Source: Curtobacterium sp. VKM Ac-1393 (GTDB lineage: Bacteria > Actinomycetota > Actinomycetes > Actinomycetales > Microbacteriaceae). From it: DNA of 64,000 nt. The DNA is taken from positions 229,803 through 293,802 of the forward strand of contig NZ_JADKRW010000007.1 of assembly GCF_015350995.1 (NCBI RefSeq). Reading direction: 5' to 3'. A program made the position numbers and the translations under genes. The notes beneath the pieces are model-generated. The model worked only from the letters and a program-made list of their open reading frames with translations. It ran no database searches and was not told the DNA's origin. Each line of letters begins with the position of its first letter. Position 1 is the stretch's first letter. This document shows positions 51,410-64,000 of this stretch, in pieces.

Positions 51410-51553
51410 CGGACGTGCGCCGGGCCTCCCGTCCGTGCCGCGCACCGTGCGCCGGACGTGACGTGGTGCGAGGTACTGGACGTGGTGCGGGGCACGCAGG
51501 GTGCCACCGAGTACGGAACCTCGCACGAGACGGCAGCGCGCGCAGCGCGCTCG
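51410..51553. other. Spacer with half of a family hairpin
   Basis: Carries CGCCGGGCCTCCCGTCCGT (about 51419-51437), the right arm of the dispersed hairpin, without a matching left arm. The rest is GC-rich with no gene. Confidence 0.5.
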
Positions 51554-52846
51554 TCAGCGCAGCTGCCGCGGCAGGTACCGGGGCACGTAGCGCAGCAGCA
51601 CGCCGGCGCCGATCAGGCCGAGCACGCCCATCACGCCGCTGGCCACCGCGATCGTCGCGACGGCCGTCACCCCCGAGATCACCAGCGGCGCCGCGGCTGA
51701 CCCGAAGTCGCCGGTGAACCGCCACGCGCCGAGGAACGGCGCCGGGTCGTCCCGCGGGGCGAGGTCCGCGCCGAGCGTCATGAGGATGCCGGATCCGACG
51801 CCGTTGGCGAGCGACATCCCCATCGCGATCCCCACGAACCAGCCCACCCGGGCGTCGAGGTGGCCGCTCCACGCGAGCAGGAAGTAGCTGATGCTCAGCC
51901 CGAGCATGCAGGGGAGCGCGCTCGCCAGGCGCCCCCAGCGGTCCATGATCTGGCCGCTCGTGTAGAACAGCGCGAAGTCGACCGCACCGGCGATGCCGAT
52001 GATCAGCGCCGCCGTCGAGTCGTCCACCCCGACGCTGACCGCCCACAGCGGCAGGATGACCTGCCGCCCGGCGCGCATCGCCCCGATCAGGGCGGCACCG
52101 CTGCCGAGGCGCAGCAGGACGGCGCCGTTCGCGCGGATGGTGCGGAAGAGGCCGTGCGCCTCCTTCTCGACGAAGACCGCGCCGGTGTCCGTGGACGGCT
52201 CCGTCACGTCGGTCGCGTCCGACCCCGACCGGGAGGCCCGTGGCGGCAACCGCAGACCGCGTGCGCCCGTCGCCGGGTCGCGGAGCACCAGGAGCACGGT
52301 CGCCGCCGCCAGGCAGCACACGACGTGGATCCAGAAGGCGCTGGCGGTGGTGCCGGTCAGGTGGATCACGCCGGCGGCGATGAAGGGGCCGACGAAGTAC
52401 CCGAAGCGGAACACGCCGCCCAGGCTCGACAGGGCCCGCGCGCGGATCCGGACCGGGATGGCGGTCGTCATGTAGGCGTGCCGGGCGAGGGCGAACACCG
52501 CGGTGGAGACACCGACCAGGAACACCCCGAGCGCCAGCACCCAGGCGTTCGCCGCGGTCGTGCAGACGACGAGGCCGCCCACGGACACCAGGGCAGCGCC
52601 GATCATGGCGTTCCGCTCGCCGATCCGGGCGACGACGATGCCGGAGGGGACGTCGCCGATGAGCTCGCCGACCAGGATCAGGGACGCGACGAAGCCCGCG
52701 AACGCCAGGGTCGCGCCGAGGGAGTCCGCGGCGATCGGGATGATCGGGATGATCGCACCCTCGCCGATCGCGAAGAGCGCCGCGGGCAGGAACCCGGACA
52801 ACAGGACGGACCGGAAGTCGAATGAGTCGTTCTCGGTCGTGGACAT
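51554..52846 (-). CDS. Major facilitator superfamily transporter
   Basis: 430 residues, 12 membrane helices. The A-loop equivalent is between helices 2 and 3 ([26 protein letters not shown], containing a degenerate GxxxDRxGRR). A central cytoplasmic loop of about 50 residues ([20 protein letters not shown]) follows. Resembles drug or sugar exporters; substrate unknown. ATG 52846 lies 10 nt after a TACCGT box, so a very short leader is likely. Divergent from mnmA with a 56-nt gap. Confidence 0.8.
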   Translation of the reverse strand: MSTTENDSFDFRSVLLSGFLPAALFAIGEGAIIPIIPIAADSLGATLAFAGFVASLILVGELIGDVPSGIVVARIGERNAMIGAALVSVGGLVVCTTAANAWVLALGVFLVGVSTAVFALARHAYMTTAIPVRIRARALSSLGGVFRFGYFVGPFIAAGVIHLTGTTASAFWIHVVCCLAAATVLLVLRDPATGARGLRLPPRASRSGSDATDVTEPSTDTGAVFVEKEAHGLFRTIRANGAVLLRLGSGAALIGAMRAGRQVILPLWAVSVGVDDSTAALIIGIAGAVDFALFYTSGQIMDRWGRLASALPCMLGLSISYFLLAWSGHLDARVGWFVGIAMGMSLANGVGSGILMTLGADLAPRDDPAPFLGAWRFTGDFGSAAAPLVISGVTAVATIAVASGVMGVLGLIGAGVLLRYVPRYLPRQLR

Positions 52847-52890
52847 CGCTCGACCAACGGTACGCCAGCGGTACCGGTTCGTCGGCGGGT

Positions 52891-52896
52891 TACCCT
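52891..52896 (+). promoter_or_regulatory. -10 box (TACCCT) of mnmA, leaderless type
   Basis: TACCCT ends 6 nt before the ATG at 52903, with GGAG in the gap. Confidence 0.45.
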
Positions 52897-52902
52897 GGAG
52901 GC

Positions 52903-54009
52903 ATGCGTGTTCTGGCAGCGATGAGCGGTGGGGTCGACTCGGCGGTGGCGGCTGCCCGTGCGGTCGACGCCGGACACGACGTGGTCGGGGTGCACCTCGC
53001 GCTGAGCCGGATGCCGGGCACGCTCCGCACCGGCAGCCGCGGGTGCTGCACGATCGAGGACTCGATGGACGCCCAGCGCGCCGCGTCCGCCCTCGGGATC
53101 CCGTACTACGTGTGGGACTTCTCGGCCCGGTTCAAGGAGGACGTCGTCGACGACTTCGTCGCCGAGTACCAGGCCGGTCGGACCCCGAACCCCTGCATGC
53201 GGTGCAACGAGCGGATCAAGTTCGCCGCACTGCTCGAGAAGGCCCTGGCCCTCGGGTTCGACGCGGTCGCGACCGGACACTACGCCTCGATCGTCACCGG
53301 CCCTGACGGCGCCCGCGAACTCCACCGGTCGGCAGCGTGGGCGAAGGACCAGTCCTACGTGCTCGGGGTCCTGACCGCCGAGCAGCTCCAGCACGCGATG
53401 TTCCCGCTCGGGGCGACCCCGTCGAAGGACGAGGTCCGGGCCGAGGCCGCCGAGCGTGGCCTGACGGTCGCGCAGAAGCCGGACTCGTACGACATCTGCT
53501 TCATCCCGGACGGCGACACCCGCGGCTGGCTCGCCGACCGCGTCGGCAGCGAGACCGGTGACGTCGTCGAGCGAGACGGCACGGTCGTCGGCTCGCACGA
53601 CGGCGCCCACGGCTACACGGTCGGGCAGCGTCGCGGGCTCGCCCTCGGTCGCCCCGCCGCCGACGGCAAGCCCCGGTTCGTGCTCGAGATCCGCCCGAAG
53701 GACAACACCGTCGTGGTCGGTCCGAAGGAGGCCCTGGCCGTGTCGTCGATGTCGGGCTCGCGCTTCACGTGGGCCGGCACCGCCCCCGCCGAGCCGCAGA
53801 CGCCGTTCGCGTGCGACGTGCAGATCCGGGCGCACGCCGACCCGGTGCCGGCGACCGCGCGGGTGCAGGACGACGTGCTGGTCATCGACGTCGCCGAGCC
53901 GCTGCACGGCGTCGCCCCTGGTCAGACGGCCGTGGTCTACGTCGGCACCCGGGTGCTCGGGCAGTGCACGATCGACAGCACGGTCAGCGCCGTCCCCGTC
54001 GACGCCTGA
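52903..54009 (+). CDS. mnmA: tRNA-specific 2-thiouridylase MnmA
   Basis: 368 residues. The ATP pyrophosphatase loop is [27 protein letters not shown] holds the first catalytic Cys pair and [16 protein letters not shown] the second Cys. [12 protein letters not shown] and ATGHYASI complete the family pattern. It makes s2U34 in tRNA Lys, Glu and Gln using sulfur from a relay. ATG 52903 is set by the -10 box; downstream is ligA, a common actinobacterial neighbour. No cysteine desulfurase gene is nearby. Confidence 0.94.
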   Translation: MRVLAAMSGGVDSAVAAARAVDAGHDVVGVHLALSRMPGTLRTGSRGCCTIEDSMDAQRAASALGIPYYVWDFSARFKEDVVDDFVAEYQAGRTPNPCMRCNERIKFAALLEKALALGFDAVATGHYASIVTGPDGARELHRSAAWAKDQSYVLGVLTAEQLQHAMFPLGATPSKDEVRAEAAERGLTVAQKPDSYDICFIPDGDTRGWLADRVGSETGDVVERDGTVVGSHDGAHGYTVGQRRGLALGRPAADGKPRFVLEIRPKDNTVVVGPKEALAVSSMSGSRFTWAGTAPAEPQTPFACDVQIRAHADPVPATARVQDDVLVIDVAEPLHGVAPGQTAVVYVGTRVLGQCTIDSTVSAVPVDA

Positions 54010-56409
<2,400 letters not shown>

Positions 56410-56441
56410 GCACGACTCCGATCACACGCTCGACGTGTCCG

Positions 56442-56465
56442 CATCCCGCGGCGCGCCGCGGGATG
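56442..56465 (+). terminator. 24-nt perfect palindrome after ligA
   Basis: 56442-56465 equals its own reverse complement (core CCGCGGCGCGCCGCGG) and could fold on the ligA transcript. Confidence 0.6.
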
Positions 56466-56521
56466 AACCCAGTTCGGGGGACAAGTTGCATCGCGCATGA
56501 CCGATCCTCGGGCATTCTCCT

Positions 56522-56527
56522 TACACT
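56522..56527 (+). promoter_or_regulatory. -10 box (TACACT) of the DUF1023 gene
   Basis: TACACT lies about 63 nt before the ATG at 56591, and AGGGGGAG is 8 nt before it. Confidence 0.4.
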
Positions 56528-56590
56528 CGAGAGAGCATCACCCATCGTCTGCAGGGAGACGGTGGGACGGCCTTCCAGGGGGAGACCCGA

Positions 56591-57913
56591 ATGCTGCTCA
56601 TCGCCGCGGCTCTGCTCACCGCCTCGATGCACTCACTCGGAGTGGTCGAGGCACCCGTCGCGCCTCCGGCCCACCCGGTCGCCCGGCTGGCCACGACCAG
56701 GGAGCAGATCGGCGTCGACGACGTCGCCGGCGCACACGGGCGGTCCTTCCTCGACGACCTCGCGGTGCTGGACGCCGGAGACCTGCGTCGTGCTGCCGAC
56801 GACCGCCGAGTCGCGGCCACCGCCCAGGACGACCCGCCCGCGGCCGCCGTGGTCGGGCAGTGGTGGGCGGGACTCGGCGCCGACGAGCAGGACGCGCTCG
56901 TCGCCCACGCACCGTCCATCGTCGGCAACCTCGAGGGCGTGCCCTACGTGGTGCGCGACCGGGCGAACCGCTCGACCCTGGCCGCCGGCCTCTCCGACCC
57001 GGCCGCCAGCACCGCGCGCTCAGCGATGCTCGGGCAGGTCCGGGACTCCTTGCGGCAGGAACCGGGGGACCCGTCGCGGTCCCTCATCACGCTCGACACC
57101 CGGGGTGCCGGCCGCGCGGCGATCAGCATCGGCGACCTCGACACCGCGGCGGACGTCACGGTCATCGTGCCCGGGATGTTCTTCACGGTGACCGGGCAGA
57201 TGCCCGACTTCACCGACACGGCGAACGACCTGGCGAGCGAGCAGGCCACCCTCGCACCGCTCGCAGCCGGAGGTTCCGCCAACGGCACGGGCGTCGCGGT
57301 CGTGGCGTGGATGGGCTACCGCACGCCCGACCTGTCGAACATCATGTCGCTGGACCTCGCCGACACCGGCGCGGAGCGGCTCGAACGGACCGTCGACGGC
57401 CTCCGGCAGATCCGCGACGGCGACCAGCCGCGCGTCAACGTCGTGGCGCACTCCTACGGTTCCACGATGGCGCTGATGGCGCTGGCCTCCGGACGGATGC
57501 GCGCCGACAGCCTCACCGTCCTCGGGTCGCCCGGCAGCGACGTCCACTCGGCCGCGGACCTGGCAGTCGCACACGGCGAGGTGTTCGTCGGTGCCGCGCA
57601 CAGCGACCCGATCGCCGCGTCCGGCTACTTCGGCACGGACCCCGGCGGGGCGGCGTTCGGGGCGACGACGCTCGACCTGACGGGCGGTGCCGACCCCCAG
57701 GCCGCCGGAGACGTGTTCCGTCGGCCGGTCGGGCACAACGACTACCTCAAGCCCGGCACCGCCTCGTTGCACGACGTCGCCCTGATCGGCATCGGTCGTG
57801 GCGACCTCGTCCGCGAGCAGATCCGACGCGGGGACAGCGGCGACGACGGCGTCGTCGGCGCGTCGGTCGACATGTACCTCGTCCGCCCGCAGGACCTGCA
57901 GCCCCGCGACTGA
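56591..57913 (+). CDS. DUF1023 alpha/beta hydrolase, probable secreted or membrane-anchored
   Basis: 440 residues. A hydrophobic N-terminus (MLLIAAALLTASMHSLGVV) may be a signal peptide or anchor. TVIVPGMFFTVTG, NVVAHSYGSTMALMAL (nucleophile Ser in HSYGS) and DYLKPGTASLHDVALIGIGRGD are the DUF1023 landmarks, with Asp and His of a possible triad around GHNDYL and SLHD. Substrate unknown. The strong AGGGGGAG ribosome site fixes the ATG. Between ligA and a cell-wall synthase. Confidence 0.78.
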   Translation: MLLIAAALLTASMHSLGVVEAPVAPPAHPVARLATTREQIGVDDVAGAHGRSFLDDLAVLDAGDLRRAADDRRVAATAQDDPPAAAVVGQWWAGLGADEQDALVAHAPSIVGNLEGVPYVVRDRANRSTLAAGLSDPAASTARSAMLGQVRDSLRQEPGDPSRSLITLDTRGAGRAAISIGDLDTAADVTVIVPGMFFTVTGQMPDFTDTANDLASEQATLAPLAAGGSANGTGVAVVAWMGYRTPDLSNIMSLDLADTGAERLERTVDGLRQIRDGDQPRVNVVAHSYGSTMALMALASGRMRADSLTVLGSPGSDVHSAADLAVAHGEVFVGAAHSDPIAASGYFGTDPGGAAFGATTLDLTGGADPQAAGDVFRRPVGHNDYLKPGTASLHDVALIGIGRGDLVREQIRRGDSGDDGVVGASVDMYLVRPQDLQPRD

Positions 57914-58120
57914 CCCCGGGTGCCGTCGACGGCCGTGTGACGCCCTGGGCGTGACCGGATCGTGACCGGCGGCCGACCTGCCGGAGCCGCGCCGGGCCTC
58001 CCGTCCGGATCGGCGACCCCGTGCGGATCGCGACCCGCGACGGGCGGTGCCTGGACGGCAACCTGAGCGACGGCGCAGCCTGAGTCGGTTCCACGGCAGA
58101 ACCAGTACAGCCCGCCTCCC
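57914..58120. other. Spacer between the DUF1023 and penicillin-binding protein genes
   Basis: Contains another right-arm fragment of the dispersed hairpin (CGCCGGGCCTCCCGTCCGG, about 57989-58007) without its left arm. I see no other structure. Confidence 0.5.
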
Positions 58121-58126
58121 TACGGT
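58121..58126 (+). promoter_or_regulatory. -10 box (TACGGT) of the penicillin-binding protein gene, leaderless type
   Basis: TACGGT ends 7 nt before the ATG at 58134. Confidence 0.5.
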
Positions 58127-58133
58127 TCGGGGC

Positions 58134-60464
58134 ATGCGTGTGGTGCGAAGGCCTGGGGCTCTCCTGATGTTCGTGGTGATGTCGGTGCTCGCCGGCATGC
58201 TCGTCGCCGTCGCGGTGACACCGGCGGTCGCCGTCGCGGGCGAGAGCACGTCCGGTGCGGTCGCCTTCTTCGAGGACCTGCCGAGCTACCTCGACGTGCA
58301 GACGCCCCAGCAGGTGTCGTCCGTCTACGCGACCAAGGGCGGCAAGCAGGTCAAGATCGCGTCCTTCTACGCCGAGAACCGCACGAACGTGGCGGCCGAC
58401 GCGATGGCGGACACGCTCAAGCAGGCCGCGATCGACACCGAGGACCCCCGGTACTACGACGAGGGCGGCATCGACGTCCTCGGCACGCTGCGCGGTGTCG
58501 CCGCGACCGTCGTGGGCGGCGACGTGCAGGGCGGATCGAGCATCACGCAGCAGTACGTGAAGAACGTGCTCGTGCAGCAGTGCGAGGAACTCACCGGCAC
58601 GGACCAGGCCGCCACCGAGAAGAAGGTCGAGGCGTGCTACCAGGACGCCGCCGGTGTCACCCCGCAGCGCAAGCTGCAGGAGATGCGGTACGCGATCGCC
58701 GTGAACAAGAAGTACTCGAAGGACGAGATCCTGACCGGGTACCTCAACATCGTCGGGCTCGGCGGCCGGGTCTACGGTGCCGAGGCCGGCGCCGAGTACT
58801 ACTTCGGCGTGCACGCGAAGGACCTGTCGCTCGTGCAGTCGGCCACGCTCGTCGCGATCCTGAACAACCCGTCGAACCTGCGCATCGACGTGCCCACGGA
58901 CAAGGACAACGGCAAGGCCAACGGCTACGCGCTCACCAAGGAGCGCCGCGACTACGTGCTCCGCCGGATGCAGGCGCACGGGTCGATCACGAAGGCCGAG
59001 ATGACCAAGGCCATCGCGACCCCGGTCACCCCGAAGATCACCGAGACCGCGAACGGGTGCTCGACCGCGGCGACGAACGACGACGCCGGCTACTTCTGCG
59101 ACTACGTCCGCGACCAGGTGCTGCAGGACCCCGCGTTCGGCAAGACCGCCGCCGCGCGCATCGCGACGCTCGACACCAAGGGCCTGCAGATCCACACGTC
59201 ACTCGACCTCGACCTGCAGAGCCAGGCGCAGACGGCGCTGTCGAGCTACGTGCCCGCCACGATGGCCGGCGTCGACGTCGGCGGCTCGAACGTCACCGTC
59301 GAGCCCGGGACCGGACGCATCATGTCGATGGTGCAGAACACCTCGTACACGCAGGGCGACAACGCCGCGGCGGGGTCGACGGCCGTGAACTACAGCGCGG
59401 ACTCCGGGTACGGCAACTCCGGCGGGTTCCAGACCGGATCGACGTACAAGGTGTTCACGCTGGCCGAGTGGCTCGCCAGCGGTCACACCCTGTCCGAATC
59501 GGTCTCCACCACCGAGCACACGTTCCAGAACTCGGAGTTCACGAACTCCTGCGAGAACGTCAGCGGCGGGGTGTGGCCCGTCGCGAACGCCGAGGCCGTG
59601 CCGTCGTCGATGACCGTCCAGGCCGCGACCGTCGAGTCGATCAACACCGCGTTCGGCGCGATGGGCAAGCAACTCGACCTGTGCCGGATCGCGCAGCTCG
59701 CACAGTCGATGGGCATCCACCGCGCCGACGGGGCCGCCCTCGGGCAGACGCCGTCGTCGATCCTCGGCGTCAACGAGCTGTCGCCGATCGACCTGGCCGA
59801 GGCCTACGCCGGCTTCGCCAACGGTGGTGTCGTCTGCACACCGACCGCGATCGACTCGGTCACCGAGTCGGACGGCACGAAGATCACGCCCACGCCGTCG
59901 TCCTGCACACAGGGTGTCTCGGCCGACGTCGCCGGCACCGTCGACTACGCGCTGCAGGGCGTGCTGTCGGGCTCCGGGACCGCCGCGAGCGCGAACCCCG
60001 GCGACAGCATCCCCAAGTTCGCGAAGACCGGCACCACCGACGGCGACGTGCAGAACTGGCTCGTCGCGTCGTCGACGAAGTACACGAACGCCACCTGGAT
60101 CGGGAACGTCAAGGGAAGTGTGAGCCTGGCGAACTGGCCGTTCCTGCAGGGCACCACCGGGTACAGCGCGAAGTTCGGGGTCGGGAAGTCGATGATGGCG
60201 TACCTCGACCAGTCGGTCGGCGGGGACGCCCTGCCGACGCCGAGCCAGGCGATGATCGGGCAGGCGAGCCACTCGTCGGCGTCCTCGCAGTCGCAGTCCT
60301 CGGCGTCGTCGGGATCGGGAGCGTCGCAGACCGACCAGTCGACGCCGACCACGCCGGCGCAGACGGCGGCACCAGCCGCACCGGCTGCTCCCGCAGCGCC
60401 GGCCGCGCCGGCGGCACCCGCCGCGACGGCGGCTCCGGCGGCGGGCGACCAGAACGGGAAGTGA
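58134..60464 (+). CDS. Class A penicillin-binding protein (glycosyltransferase/transpeptidase)
   Basis: 776 residues. One membrane anchor (about 8-32). GT51 glycosyltransferase with catalytic Glu103 in TEDPRYYDEGGID and GGSSITQQYVKN at 133-144. Transpeptidase motifs: SxxK at S436-K439 (GSTYKVF), SxN at S502-N504 (ESINTAF) and KTG at 631-633 (AKTGTTDG). The C-terminal tail is Pro/Ala/Thr/Gln-rich and ends in an APAAPAAPA-type run, likely wall-spanning. It polymerises and crosslinks peptidoglycan outside the membrane. Followed by a perfect hairpin and gatCAB. Confidence 0.93.
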   Translation: MRVVRRPGALLMFVVMSVLAGMLVAVAVTPAVAVAGESTSGAVAFFEDLPSYLDVQTPQQVSSVYATKGGKQVKIASFYAENRTNVAADAMADTLKQAAIDTEDPRYYDEGGIDVLGTLRGVAATVVGGDVQGGSSITQQYVKNVLVQQCEELTGTDQAATEKKVEACYQDAAGVTPQRKLQEMRYAIAVNKKYSKDEILTGYLNIVGLGGRVYGAEAGAEYYFGVHAKDLSLVQSATLVAILNNPSNLRIDVPTDKDNGKANGYALTKERRDYVLRRMQAHGSITKAEMTKAIATPVTPKITETANGCSTAATNDDAGYFCDYVRDQVLQDPAFGKTAAARIATLDTKGLQIHTSLDLDLQSQAQTALSSYVPATMAGVDVGGSNVTVEPGTGRIMSMVQNTSYTQGDNAAAGSTAVNYSADSGYGNSGGFQTGSTYKVFTLAEWLASGHTLSESVSTTEHTFQNSEFTNSCENVSGGVWPVANAEAVPSSMTVQAATVESINTAFGAMGKQLDLCRIAQLAQSMGIHRADGAALGQTPSSILGVNELSPIDLAEAYAGFANGGVVCTPTAIDSVTESDGTKITPTPSSCTQGVSADVAGTVDYALQGVLSGSGTAASANPGDSIPKFAKTGTTDGDVQNWLVASSTKYTNATWIGNVKGSVSLANWPFLQGTTGYSAKFGVGKSMMAYLDQSVGGDALPTPSQAMIGQASHSSASSQSQSSASSGSGASQTDQSTPTTPAQTAAPAAPAAPAAPAAPAAPAATAAPAAGDQNGK

Positions 60465-60470
60465 CGGTGC

Positions 60471-60511
60471 GGAGGCCCGTCACCGGTCCGGCGGACCGGT
60501 GACGGGCCTCC
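60471..60511 (+). terminator. Perfect 19-bp hairpin after the penicillin-binding protein gene
   Basis: 60471-60489 pairs with 60493-60511 around GGC. Core GGAGGCCCGTCACCGGTCC; member of the dispersed family. Confidence 0.8.
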
Positions 60512-60554
60512 GGGCGGTCGTCCACAGCCGTGCCTGCGCGCCCGGGCCAGCCAA

Positions 60555-60560
60555 TAGACT
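60555..60560 (+). promoter_or_regulatory. -10 box (TAGACT) of gatCAB
   Basis: TAGACT, then a leader of about 28 nt with GATGGAG before the ATG at 60595. Confidence 0.4.
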
Positions 60561-60594
60561 GTCGGCTATTCCACGAACCGATCGATGGAGCACC

Positions 60595-60894
60595 ATGCCT
60601 GACATCACGAGCGAGCAGGTCGCCCACCTGGCGAACCTCGCACGCATCGCACTCACCCCCGACGAGATCGAGAAGCTGACCGGGGAGCTGTCGCACATCG
60701 TCGAGAGCGTCGCCAAGGTCGCCGAGGTCGCGACCGACGACGTGCCGCTGACGAGCCACCCCGTGCCGCTCGGCAACGTCACCCGCCCCGACGTCGTCGG
60801 CAAGACGCTGACGCAGGAGCAGGCGCTCTCCGGGGCGCCCGACTCCGACGGCGAACGATTCCGCGTGACGGCCATCCTGGGAGAAGAGCAGTGA
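60595..60894 (+). CDS. gatC: Asp-tRNA(Asn)/Glu-tRNA(Gln) amidotransferase subunit GatC
   Basis: 99 residues. The GatC pattern is complete: [36 protein letters not shown], then a belt region ([20 protein letters not shown]) and a C-terminal [10 protein letters not shown]. It wraps around GatA in the complex that converts Glu-tRNA(Gln) or Asp-tRNA(Asn). ATG 60595 with GATGGAG 8 nt upstream. The stop overlaps the gatA GTG by 4 nt. Confidence 0.94.
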   Translation: MPDITSEQVAHLANLARIALTPDEIEKLTGELSHIVESVAKVAEVATDDVPLTSHPVPLGNVTRPDVVGKTLTQEQALSGAPDSDGERFRVTAILGEEQ

Positions 60895-62435
60895 CCGACA
60901 TCACGAAGATGAGTGCCGCGGCGCTCGCCGACGCCCTGGTGGCGCGCGACGTCTCGAGCGTCGAGGCCACCCAGGCCCACCTCGACCGCATCGCCGCCGT
61001 CGACGGCGACGTGCACGCCTTCCTGCACGTCAACCAGAACGCCATCGCCGTCGCGAAGTCGATCGACTCGCGTCGTGCGGCCGGTGACGACCTCGGCCCC
61101 CTCGCCGGTGTGCCGATCGCCATCAAGGACGTCCTGTGCACGCAGGACATGCCGACCACCTCGGGGTCGAAGATCCTCGAGGGCTGGGTGCCGCCGTACG
61201 ACGCCACCCCGGTCGCCAAGCTCCGCGCCGCCGGTCTCGTGCCGCTCGGCAAGACGAACATGGACGAGTTCGCGATGGGCTCGACCACCGAGTTCTCGGC
61301 GTACGGCCCGACCCACAACCCGTGGGACCTCGACCGCATCCCCGGCGGCTCTGGTGGTGGGTCGGCCGCGGCCGTCGCCGCGCACGAGGCCCCGTTCGCA
61401 CTCGGCTCCGACACCGGCGGCTCGATCCGTCAGCCCGGCGCCGTCACCGGCACGGTCGGCGTGAAGCCCACCTACGGCGGCGTGAGCCGCTACGGCGCGA
61501 TCGCCCTGGCGTCCAGCCTCGACCAGGTCGGTCCGGTGTCCCGCACCGTCCTCGACGCCGCGCTGCTGCACGACGTCATCGGTGGGCACGACCCGCGCGA
61601 CTCGACCTCGATCCCCGACGCCTGGCCCTCGATGGCCGCCGCCGCCCGCGAAGGACTGCAGGCGGACACGCTCCGCGGTCTCCGCGTCGGTGTGGTCAAG
61701 GAACTCGCGGGCGGCGACGGCTTCCAGGCCGGTGTCACCCAGCGCTTCCAGGAGACCGTGGCGCTGCTCGAGTCGGCCGGTGCTGTCGTCGTCGAGATCG
61801 ACGCACCGTCGTTCGCGTACGCGATCAGCGCCTACTACCTGATCCTGCCGGCCGAGGCCTCGTCGAACCTGGCGAAGTTCGACTCGGTGCGCTTCGGCCT
61901 CCGCGTCACCCCGGAGAACGGTGCCACGGTCGAGGACGTCATGGCCGCCACGCGCGAAGCCGGCTTCGGGCCCGAGGTCAAGCGCCGCATCATCCTCGGC
62001 ACCTACGCCCTGAGTGCCGGGTACTACGACGCCTACTACGGCTCGGCGCAGAAGGTCCGCACGCTCGTCCAGCGCGACTTCCAGGCCGCGTTCGAGCACG
62101 TCGACCTGCTCATCAGCCCGTCGGCCCCGACGACCGCGTTCCCCATCGGTGAGCGCATCGACGACCCGCTCGCGATGTACCTCAACGACCTCACCACGAT
62201 CCCGGCGAACCTGGCCGGCGTGCCCGGCATGAGCATCCCGAACGGCCTCGCGCCCGAGGACGGGCTGCCCGTCGGCGTGCAGCTGATGGCCCCGCAGCGC
62301 GAGGACGCCCGCCTGTACCGCTACGGTGCGGCGCTCGAGCGGTTGCTCGAACAGCAGTGGGGAGGCCCGCTCATCGACCGGATCCCGGACCTCGACCAGA
62401 GTCAGCAGTCGGCAGCGCAGGAAGGTGTGATCTGA
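60891..62435 (+). CDS. gatA: Asp/Glu-tRNA amidotransferase subunit GatA
   Basis: 514 residues. Amidase-signature catalytic triad Lys-Ser-Ser: Lys in PIAIKDVLC, cis-Ser in [12 protein letters not shown] and nucleophile Ser in [14 protein letters not shown]. It produces ammonia from glutamine for the GatB site. GTG start overlaps gatC; ends in the shared base of TGATG with gatB. Confidence 0.95.
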   Translation: MTDITKMSAAALADALVARDVSSVEATQAHLDRIAAVDGDVHAFLHVNQNAIAVAKSIDSRRAAGDDLGPLAGVPIAIKDVLCTQDMPTTSGSKILEGWVPPYDATPVAKLRAAGLVPLGKTNMDEFAMGSTTEFSAYGPTHNPWDLDRIPGGSGGGSAAAVAAHEAPFALGSDTGGSIRQPGAVTGTVGVKPTYGGVSRYGAIALASSLDQVGPVSRTVLDAALLHDVIGGHDPRDSTSIPDAWPSMAAAAREGLQADTLRGLRVGVVKELAGGDGFQAGVTQRFQETVALLESAGAVVVEIDAPSFAYAISAYYLILPAEASSNLAKFDSVRFGLRVTPENGATVEDVMAATREAGFGPEVKRRIILGTYALSAGYYDAYYGSAQKVRTLVQRDFQAAFEHVDLLISPSAPTTAFPIGERIDDPLAMYLNDLTTIPANLAGVPGMSIPNGLAPEDGLPVGVQLMAPQREDARLYRYGAALERLLEQQWGGPLIDRIPDLDQSQQSAAQEGVI

Positions 62436-63940
62436 TGGCGCAGAAGGACGCGCTGATGGACTTCGACGAGGCACTGGAGCGCTACGAGCCGGTGCTCGGC
62501 TTCGAGGTGCACGTCGAGCTCGCGACGAAGACCAAGATGTTCTCGGACGCCCCGAACTTCTTCGGCGGCGAGCCGAACACGAACGTGACGCCGGTGGACC
62601 TCGGGCTGCCCGGCTCGCTGCCGGTCGTCAACGAGCAGGCCGTGCGCTACTCGATCCAGCTCGGGCTCGCGCTCGGCTGCTCGATCGCCGAGTCGTCGCG
62701 GTTCGCCCGGAAGAACTACTTCTACCCGGACAACCCCAAGAACTACCAGGTCTCGCAGTTCGACGAGCCGATCGCGTTCGAGGGCGAGGTCGAGGTCGAA
62801 CTGGCCGACGGCACGATCTTCAACGTCCCGATCGAGCGCGCCCACATGGAAGAGGACGCCGGCAAGCTGACGCACGTCGGCGGGGCAACCGGCCGGATCC
62901 AGGGCGCCGAGTACTCGCTCGTCGACTACAACCGCGCCGGGGTGCCGCTCGTCGAGATCGTCACGAAGCCGATCGTCGGGGCCGAGCACCGTGCCCCCGA
63001 GCTCGGTGCCGCGTACGTGCAGGTCATCCGCGACCTCGTCCGGGCGCTCGGTGTGTCCGAGGCCCGCATGGAGCGCGGCAACCTGCGCTGCGACGCCAAC
63101 ATCTCCCTGCGTCCCCGCGGGCAGGAGAAGCTCGGTACGCGCACCGAGACGAAGAACGTCAACTCGTTCCGTGCCGTCGAGCGCGCGATCCGCTACGAGA
63201 TCCAGCGTCAGGCAGCGATCCTGGCCGCCGGTGGTTCGATCACGCAGGAGACCCGGCACTGGCACGAGGACACCGGTCGTACCTCGTCCGGCCGTCCGAA
63301 GTCGGACGCTGACGACTACCGATACTTCCCCGAGCCCGACCTGCTGCCGGTCGTGCCCGACCCAGCGGTGATCGAGGAGCTCCGGGCGTCGCTGCCCGAG
63401 GCGCCGGTCGCACGCCGTCGTCGCCTGAAGGGTGACTGGGGCTTCGCCGACCTGGAGTTCCAGGACGTCGTGAACGGCGGACTGCTCGACCAGGTCGAGG
63501 GCACCGTCGCCGCCGGCGCAGCGCCGCAGGCCGCCCGCAAGTGGTGGACGGGCGAGATCAGCCGCGTCGCGAACGCGCAGGACGCCGAGCCCGGTGACCT
63601 CGTGTCGCCGCAGCACGTCGCCGAGGTCATCGCCCTCGTCGAGTCCGGCGACCTGACCGACCGTCTGGCCCGCCAGGTGCTCGAGGGCGTCATCGCCGGC
63701 GAGGGGTCGCCGGCCCAGGTCGTCGAGGCGCGCGGTCTCAAGGTCGTGTCCGACGACTCGGCGCTCACCGCCGCGGTCGACGAGGCACTCGCCGGCCAGC
63801 CCGACGTGCTCGCGAAGATCAAGGACGGCAAGGTCCAGGCCGCCGGCGCGATCATCGGTGCCGTCATGAAGGCCATGAAGGGCCAGGCGGACGCCGCCCG
63901 CGTCCGTGAGCTGGTGCTGGAGCGCGCGCAGCAGTCGTAG
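62435..63940 (+). CDS. gatB: Asp/Glu-tRNA amidotransferase subunit GatB
   Basis: 501 residues. [21 protein letters not shown] starts the cradle domain. [27 protein letters not shown] [15 protein letters not shown] and [13 protein letters not shown] are the GatB signatures. The C-terminal YqeY-like tail ends in [20 protein letters not shown]. It phosphorylates and amidates the tRNA-bound acid. ATG coupled to gatA; a family hairpin follows and is cut by the window end. Confidence 0.95.
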   Translation: MAQKDALMDFDEALERYEPVLGFEVHVELATKTKMFSDAPNFFGGEPNTNVTPVDLGLPGSLPVVNEQAVRYSIQLGLALGCSIAESSRFARKNYFYPDNPKNYQVSQFDEPIAFEGEVEVELADGTIFNVPIERAHMEEDAGKLTHVGGATGRIQGAEYSLVDYNRAGVPLVEIVTKPIVGAEHRAPELGAAYVQVIRDLVRALGVSEARMERGNLRCDANISLRPRGQEKLGTRTETKNVNSFRAVERAIRYEIQRQAAILAAGGSITQETRHWHEDTGRTSSGRPKSDADDYRYFPEPDLLPVVPDPAVIEELRASLPEAPVARRRRLKGDWGFADLEFQDVVNGGLLDQVEGTVAAGAAPQAARKWWTGEISRVANAQDAEPGDLVSPQHVAEVIALVESGDLTDRLARQVLEGVIAGEGSPAQVVEARGLKVVSDDSALTAAVDEALAGQPDVLAKIKDGKVQAAGAIIGAVMKAMKGQADAARVRELVLERAQQS

Positions 63941-63952
63941 TCGGGATCCGTT

Positions 63953-64000
63953 GACGGACGGGAGGCGCGGTGCCAGCTGGCACCGCGCCACCCCTACGGT
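63953..64000 (+). terminator. Terminator-like hairpin after gatB, cut by window end
   Basis: GGAGGCGCGGTGCC (63961-63974) pairs with the bases after AGCT; same centre (GCCAGCTGGC) as the hairpin at 1668-1728. The outer 3' arm runs to or past the window end. Confidence 0.65.

Overview
The window is chromosomal DNA of a high-GC Gram-positive actinobacterium. Frequent GTG starts, stop/start overlaps of the GTGA and TGATG type, many promoters whose -10 box lies 6-7 nt before the start codon, NAD-dependent LigA, AdnAB-type helicase-nucleases, DUF3107, DUF3039, UPF0182 and DUF2342 proteins all point to the Actinomycetota. The gene order and the long insertion in LigA suggest Microbacteriaceae; Curtobacterium or a close relative is my best guess, not something the sequence proves. 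It is core-type chromosome with a few accessory insertions. I see no transposase, integrase, phage gene, CRISPR array or rRNA.

Layout. 1-564: the 3' part of an AAA ATPase. 582-8078: an O-methyltransferase, TatB, Mrp, DUF1003, MgtE-N/CBS and stress-protein block, recognisable from the mycobacterial Rv1220c-Rv1234 neighbourhood. A secreted GH18 chitinase with its own operator-like palindrome, and a SAM methyltransferase, are inserted between tatB and mrp. 8147-11071: GNAT acetyltransferase, Xaa-Pro aminopeptidase and PHP phosphoesterase. 11261-31395: a genome-maintenance block colinear with mycobacterial Rv3211-Rv3193c: RhlE-type helicase, ferritin-fold MiaE-like protein, DUF3107, AdnA-like and AdnB-like helicase-nucleases, a kinase-fold protein, NudC, UvrD2-like helicase, a leader-peptide-binding-like protein, DUF2342 metalloprotease, PDZ/Lon-type protease and a UPF0182 membrane protein. 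31459-36193: initiator tRNA, nitrilase-family amidase, aminotransferase and HtrA-like protease.

36377-43227 is a cell-envelope glycopolymer locus. Two GT2 glycosyltransferases, a CDP-alcohol phosphotransferase and a CDP-glycerol glycerophosphotransferase-family protein run on the plus strand. A sugar/alcohol-phosphate nucleotidyltransferase and a Wzm/Wzt-type ABC exporter run on the minus strand. Together they look sufficient to activate an alcohol phosphate with CTP, assemble a phosphodiester polymer and export it. This is the most interesting functional module here.

43526-46341 is a second ABC system with an unusual acidic N-terminal extension. 46383-51175 holds DUF3039, pncB, murI, rph, rdgB and a DedA protein. 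51294-63940 holds tRNA-Leu, an MFS permease, mnmA, ligA, a DUF1023 hydrolase, a class A penicillin-binding protein and gatCAB.

Two genome-scale signals run through the window. About twenty genes carry a TANNNT-like -10 hexamer ending 6-7 nt before the start codon, which predicts leaderless mRNAs. A family of long, nearly perfect hairpins with the core GACGGGAGGCCCGG recurs at gene 3' ends.
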